Shown here: in pieces, positions 6,336-8,047 of the stretch
How positions within the stretch are numbered: the first letter of the stretch is position 1
How the letters are laid out: the number at the start of each line of letters is the position of its first letter
From: Candidatus Gastranaerophilales bacterium
GTDB lineage: Bacteria; Cyanobacteriota; Vampirovibrionia; Gastranaerophilales; Gastranaerophilaceae
Direction: 5' to 3'
Assembly (NCBI GenBank): GCA_947628355.1
Contig: CANQZO010000082.1
Location: forward strand, 1 to 8,047
Length of the DNA: 8,047 bases
The notes under the pieces: model-generated
Databases searched by the model: none
The model's input: the letters and a program-made list of their open reading frames with translations, nothing else
What the model was told of the DNA's origin: nothing
Made by a program: the position numbers and the translations under genes

Positions 6336-7659
6336 TCATCAGTCTTTCGGGAATTACATCCGTTTGTATTAATTCTTTATAAGTTTGTCTATTTATTATA
6401 ATATCAGATTTTCCGTTATTTACAAGTATAGCGGCAGGTTTTAAAACTCTGTTGTAATTGCTTGACATGGAATATCCGTAAGCCCCCGTATCATAGAAAC
6501 ATATTACATCGCCTTCTTCTATTACCGGCAGTATAATGTCTTTCGCTAATATGTCGCCCGATTCACAGTGTTTGCCTGCGATTGTAATCATTTCTGTTTC
6601 TTTTTCTTCGGGTTTGTTTGCTACTTCTACCGTATATTTTGCTTGATACAGACTTGGTCTGGCATTATCTGACATCCCGCCGTCAACGGCTTGATATCTT
6701 CTGCCGTTTGGCACTTGTTTTGAACTTCCTGCCGTGTATATTGTTACTCCTGATGTACCGATTATGCTTCGCCCGGGCTCTATATATACATAGGGCGGTT
6801 CTATATTATACTCTTTCGTGTGCTTTTCTATTGAATTAATAATTGTTTGTGCAATTTCATATACCGATATGGGTTTATCATCTTCGGTGTATTTTATTCC
6901 CAAGCCTCCGCCTATGTTTATTTCTTTTAATTCTATATTATATTTATCTTTTATTCTTTTTATTTCTTTAAAAATTACTCCGATTTCATCGTAATAAACC
7001 TGTTTTTCAAATATTTGAGAACCGATATGAGCGTGCAGACCGCTTAATTTTAAATTTTTATATTCATTGATAATTAAATTAATAGCTTCATCTAAGGTTG
7101 TTAAATCAAAACCGAATTTTGAATCAAGATGTCCTGTTTGGATATATTCATGTGTATGGCATTCAATCCCCGGGGTAATTCTTAAAAGAATTTTTACTTC
7201 TTTTTTTGCTTCTGAAGCTATATCGTTTAACAGCATAAGCTCATAAAAATTATCAACCGAAATTGTGCCGATTTCGCATTCTACAGCCATTTTTAGTTCT
7301 TCAAAGGATTTATTATTACCGTTAAACAGGGTTTTTTGCATGTTAAATCCTGCTGATTTTGCTGTATATATTTCTCCGCCCGAGCATAAATCAAGCCCAA
7401 AACCCTCTTGCCCCATTATTTTGCATATTGACGCAGTCATAAACGCTTTAGCTGCATACATCATTCTCATTTTCGGATATGATTTAAAAGCGTCTTTGTA
7501 ACTTCTTGTCATTGAGCGAATTGTTGCTTCATCAAATATATAAAGCGGAGTTCCGTATTTATTTGCAAGCTCTGTTAAGTCGCATCCGCCTATTTCTACG
7601 TTGCCTGCTTCATTTATTTTTCTTGTAATCGGCATTATTTCTTGATTTGCTGTTTTCAT
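6328..7659 (-). CDS. lysA: Diaminopimelate decarboxylase
   Basis: PLP enzyme of fold type III that decarboxylates meso-diaminopimelate to L-lysine, the last step of lysine synthesis and a drain on a peptidoglycan precursor. The 443 residues cover the whole family. The PLP lysine is K71 (MMYAAKAF), within an N-terminal alanine-racemase-like barrel. HAHIGSQIF (209-217), the phosphate-binding INIGGGLG (247-254) and EPGRSIIGTSG (294-304) follow. The C-terminal sheet domain has DGGMSDN (326-332), the active-site CESGD (365-369) and GAYGYSMSSNYN (392-403). The start is fixed by AAGGA 8 nt upstream of the ATG; Met9 is a weaker alternative. It ends on TGA, overlapping cdaA by 8 nt. It is the first gene of the minus-strand run and is read divergently from the exported-protein gene. 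Confidence 0.97.
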   Translation of the reverse strand: MKTANQEIMPITRKINEAGNVEIGGCDLTELANKYGTPLYIFDEATIRSMTRSYKDAFKSYPKMRMMYAAKAFMTASICKIMGQEGFGLDLCSGGEIYTAKSAGFNMQKTLFNGNNKSFEELKMAVECEIGTISVDNFYELMLLNDIASEAKKEVKILLRITPGIECHTHEYIQTGHLDSKFGFDLTTLDEAINLIINEYKNLKLSGLHAHIGSQIFEKQVYYDEIGVIFKEIKRIKDKYNIELKEINIGGGLGIKYTEDDKPISVYEIAQTIINSIEKHTKEYNIEPPYVYIEPGRSIIGTSGVTIYTAGSSKQVPNGRRYQAVDGGMSDNARPSLYQAKYTVEVANKPEEKETEMITIAGKHCESGDILAKDIILPVIEEGDVICFYDTGAYGYSMSSNYNRVLKPAAILVNNGKSDIIINRQTYKELIQTDVIPERLMNA

Positions 7660-7667
7660 TTTTTTCT

Positions 7668-7672
7668 TCCTT
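7668..7672 (-). promoter_or_regulatory. Ribosome binding site of lysA
   Basis: AAGGA on the minus strand lies 8 nt before the ATG at 7659, inside a purine-rich leader. It supports this Met as the lysA start. Confidence 0.7.
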
Positions 7673-7703
7673 TTCCATTTCTATCGTATCATAAACATTT
7701 TGC

Positions 7704-7731
7704 TTGATTAATAAAAAAAAAGTATTAATAT
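7704..7731 (+). promoter_or_regulatory. Possible promoter of the exported-protein gene
   Basis: TTGATT (7704-7709) and TAATAT (7726-7731) are spaced by 16 nt, each matching the sigma-70 consensus at 4 of 6 positions. An alternative pair is TTGCTT (7700-7705) with TATTAA (7723-7728), spaced by 17 nt. The -10-like element ends only 6 nt before the ATG at 7738, and no Shine-Dalgarno is present, so a leaderless transcript is possible. Chance matches are common in DNA this AT-rich. Confidence 0.35.
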
Positions 7732-7737
7732 AAGACT

Positions 7738-8047
7738 ATGAAGAAATTACTTATAGCGGTATTAATTTTAGCGGGTTCTCAAATCCAGTTAGCATATTGT
7801 GCTGATAATGACTCGTTATATGAAGCGGCTCAGCCCTTTGAGTCTAAATTATATAATGATGTTGACCCGTATCAAGATGAAGATACCATTAAATATTCTT
7901 GGTCGCCATATCCGCTTTTTAGAACAAGTACTGACTTATATTTTAAGGATATTACAATCCCGCCGGGGTATTACCTGTTAACTCCCAGAAAATTAAAGGG
8001 GCGTGATTTCGTTTTGTTTAAACAAAACGGTAAAGTGGAATTTATTA
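7738..8047 (+). CDS. Putative exported protein, N-terminal part (cut by right window edge)
   Basis: An open frame of 103 codons with no stop before the window ends. The protein begins with a classical signal peptide: MKK, a hydrophobic core LLIAVLILAG at residues 4-13, and a likely cleavage after YCA (about residue 22). C21 follows LAY, which is a poor lipobox because of the Tyr, so a lipoprotein is less likely than a secreted or periplasmic protein. The mature part is acidic at first (SLYEAAQPFESK, DVDPYQDEDT) and then turns to short strand-like segments (KDITIPPGYYLLTPRKL, FVLFKQNGKVEFI). I do not recognise the family. The frame is supported by the signal peptide directly at the ATG and by codon use like its neighbours, not by a Shine-Dalgarno, which is absent. 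It is transcribed away from lysA. Confidence 0.8.
   Translation, partial: MKKLLIAVLILAGSQIQLAYCADNDSLYEAAQPFESKLYNDVDPYQDEDTIKYSWSPYPLFRTSTDLYFKDITIPPGYYLLTPRKLKGRDFVLFKQNGKVEFI
8010..8029. repeat. Perfect 20-bp palindrome inside the exported-protein gene
   Basis: The 20 bases read identically on both strands with no spacer and are centred on TTTAAA; the left half is CGTTTTGTTT. It codes for part of FVLFKQNGK, so it may simply be coding sequence. As a transcript it could fold into a weak stem only by leaving a loop at the AT centre, and no T-run follows, so it is not a standard terminator. Confidence 0.6.

Larger units (their letters stand above)
7660..7737. other. Divergent intergenic region between lysA and the exported-protein gene
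   Basis: This 78-nt AT-rich gap must hold the start signals of both directions, since no other gap of this size exists. For lysA a -10-like TATGAT lies on the minus strand at 7693-7688, with no good -35. For the plus strand a better candidate is listed separately. A run of nine A at 7713-7721 sits in the middle. No hairpin resembling a terminator, and no riboswitch-sized leader such as a lysine riboswitch, fits in the gap. Confidence 0.6.

Noticed and set aside
7713..7721. T-run on the minus strand as part of a terminator between the divergent genes
   Set aside because: No GC-containing stem precedes it in either direction, and the genes on both sides read away from it.
7799..7981. 60-codon plus-strand open frame near the right edge
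   Set aside because: It lies in another frame within the exported-protein gene that starts at 7738, whose signal peptide makes it the better call.

Overview
The window is AT-rich (GC about one third, judged by eye) and bacterial, read with the standard bacterial code (lysA ends on TGA, and the other complete genes end on TAA). It suggests an AT-rich relative of the cyanobacteria, such as the non-photosynthetic Melainabacteria/Gastranaerophilales of animal guts. Two gene pairings point that way: lysA followed by the diadenylate cyclase gene cdaA, and a TIGR03960-type radical SAM gene followed directly by an RNase E/G gene. As I recall, both are cyanobacterial arrangements. The RNase E/G N-terminus also resembles cyanobacterial Rne closely. 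The placement is inferred from memory of families, not from a database search.

Layout. Seven genes lie head to tail on the minus strand and fill positions 1 to 7659. In transcription order they are lysA (diaminopimelate decarboxylase), cdaA (c-di-AMP synthase), an eda-like KDPG/KHG aldolase, gcvPB (glycine decarboxylase subunit 2), a 109-residue protein of unknown family, an 832-residue radical SAM/DUF2344 fusion, and rne/rng (cut by the left edge). Packing is very tight: lysA and cdaA overlap by 8 nt, cdaA and eda by 1 nt, eda and gcvPB are 10 nt apart, the small gene and the radical SAM gene touch (TAA then ATG), and rne follows after 23 nt. The only loose joint is 47 nt between gcvPB and the small gene, where a possible internal promoter sits. 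At 7738 a plus-strand gene for an exported protein starts divergently from lysA across a 78-nt AT-rich gap, and it runs off the right edge.

Working together. The probable operon mixes cell-wall/lysine precursor metabolism (lysA), second-messenger synthesis at the membrane (cdaA), carbon and one-carbon metabolism (eda, gcvPB) and RNA metabolism (rne, with a radical SAM protein of unknown role). The eda and gcvPB products could be linked if the aldolase acts on 4-hydroxy-2-oxoglutarate, because that releases glyoxylate, a precursor of glycine. No RNA genes, CRISPR arrays, insertion sequences or convincing terminators were seen. The points most worth a second look are the uncharacterised radical SAM protein next to rne, the altered active-site positions of the aldolase, the orphan gcvPB, the unrecognised 109-residue gene, two possible leaderless starts, and a perfect 20-bp palindrome in the exported-protein gene.
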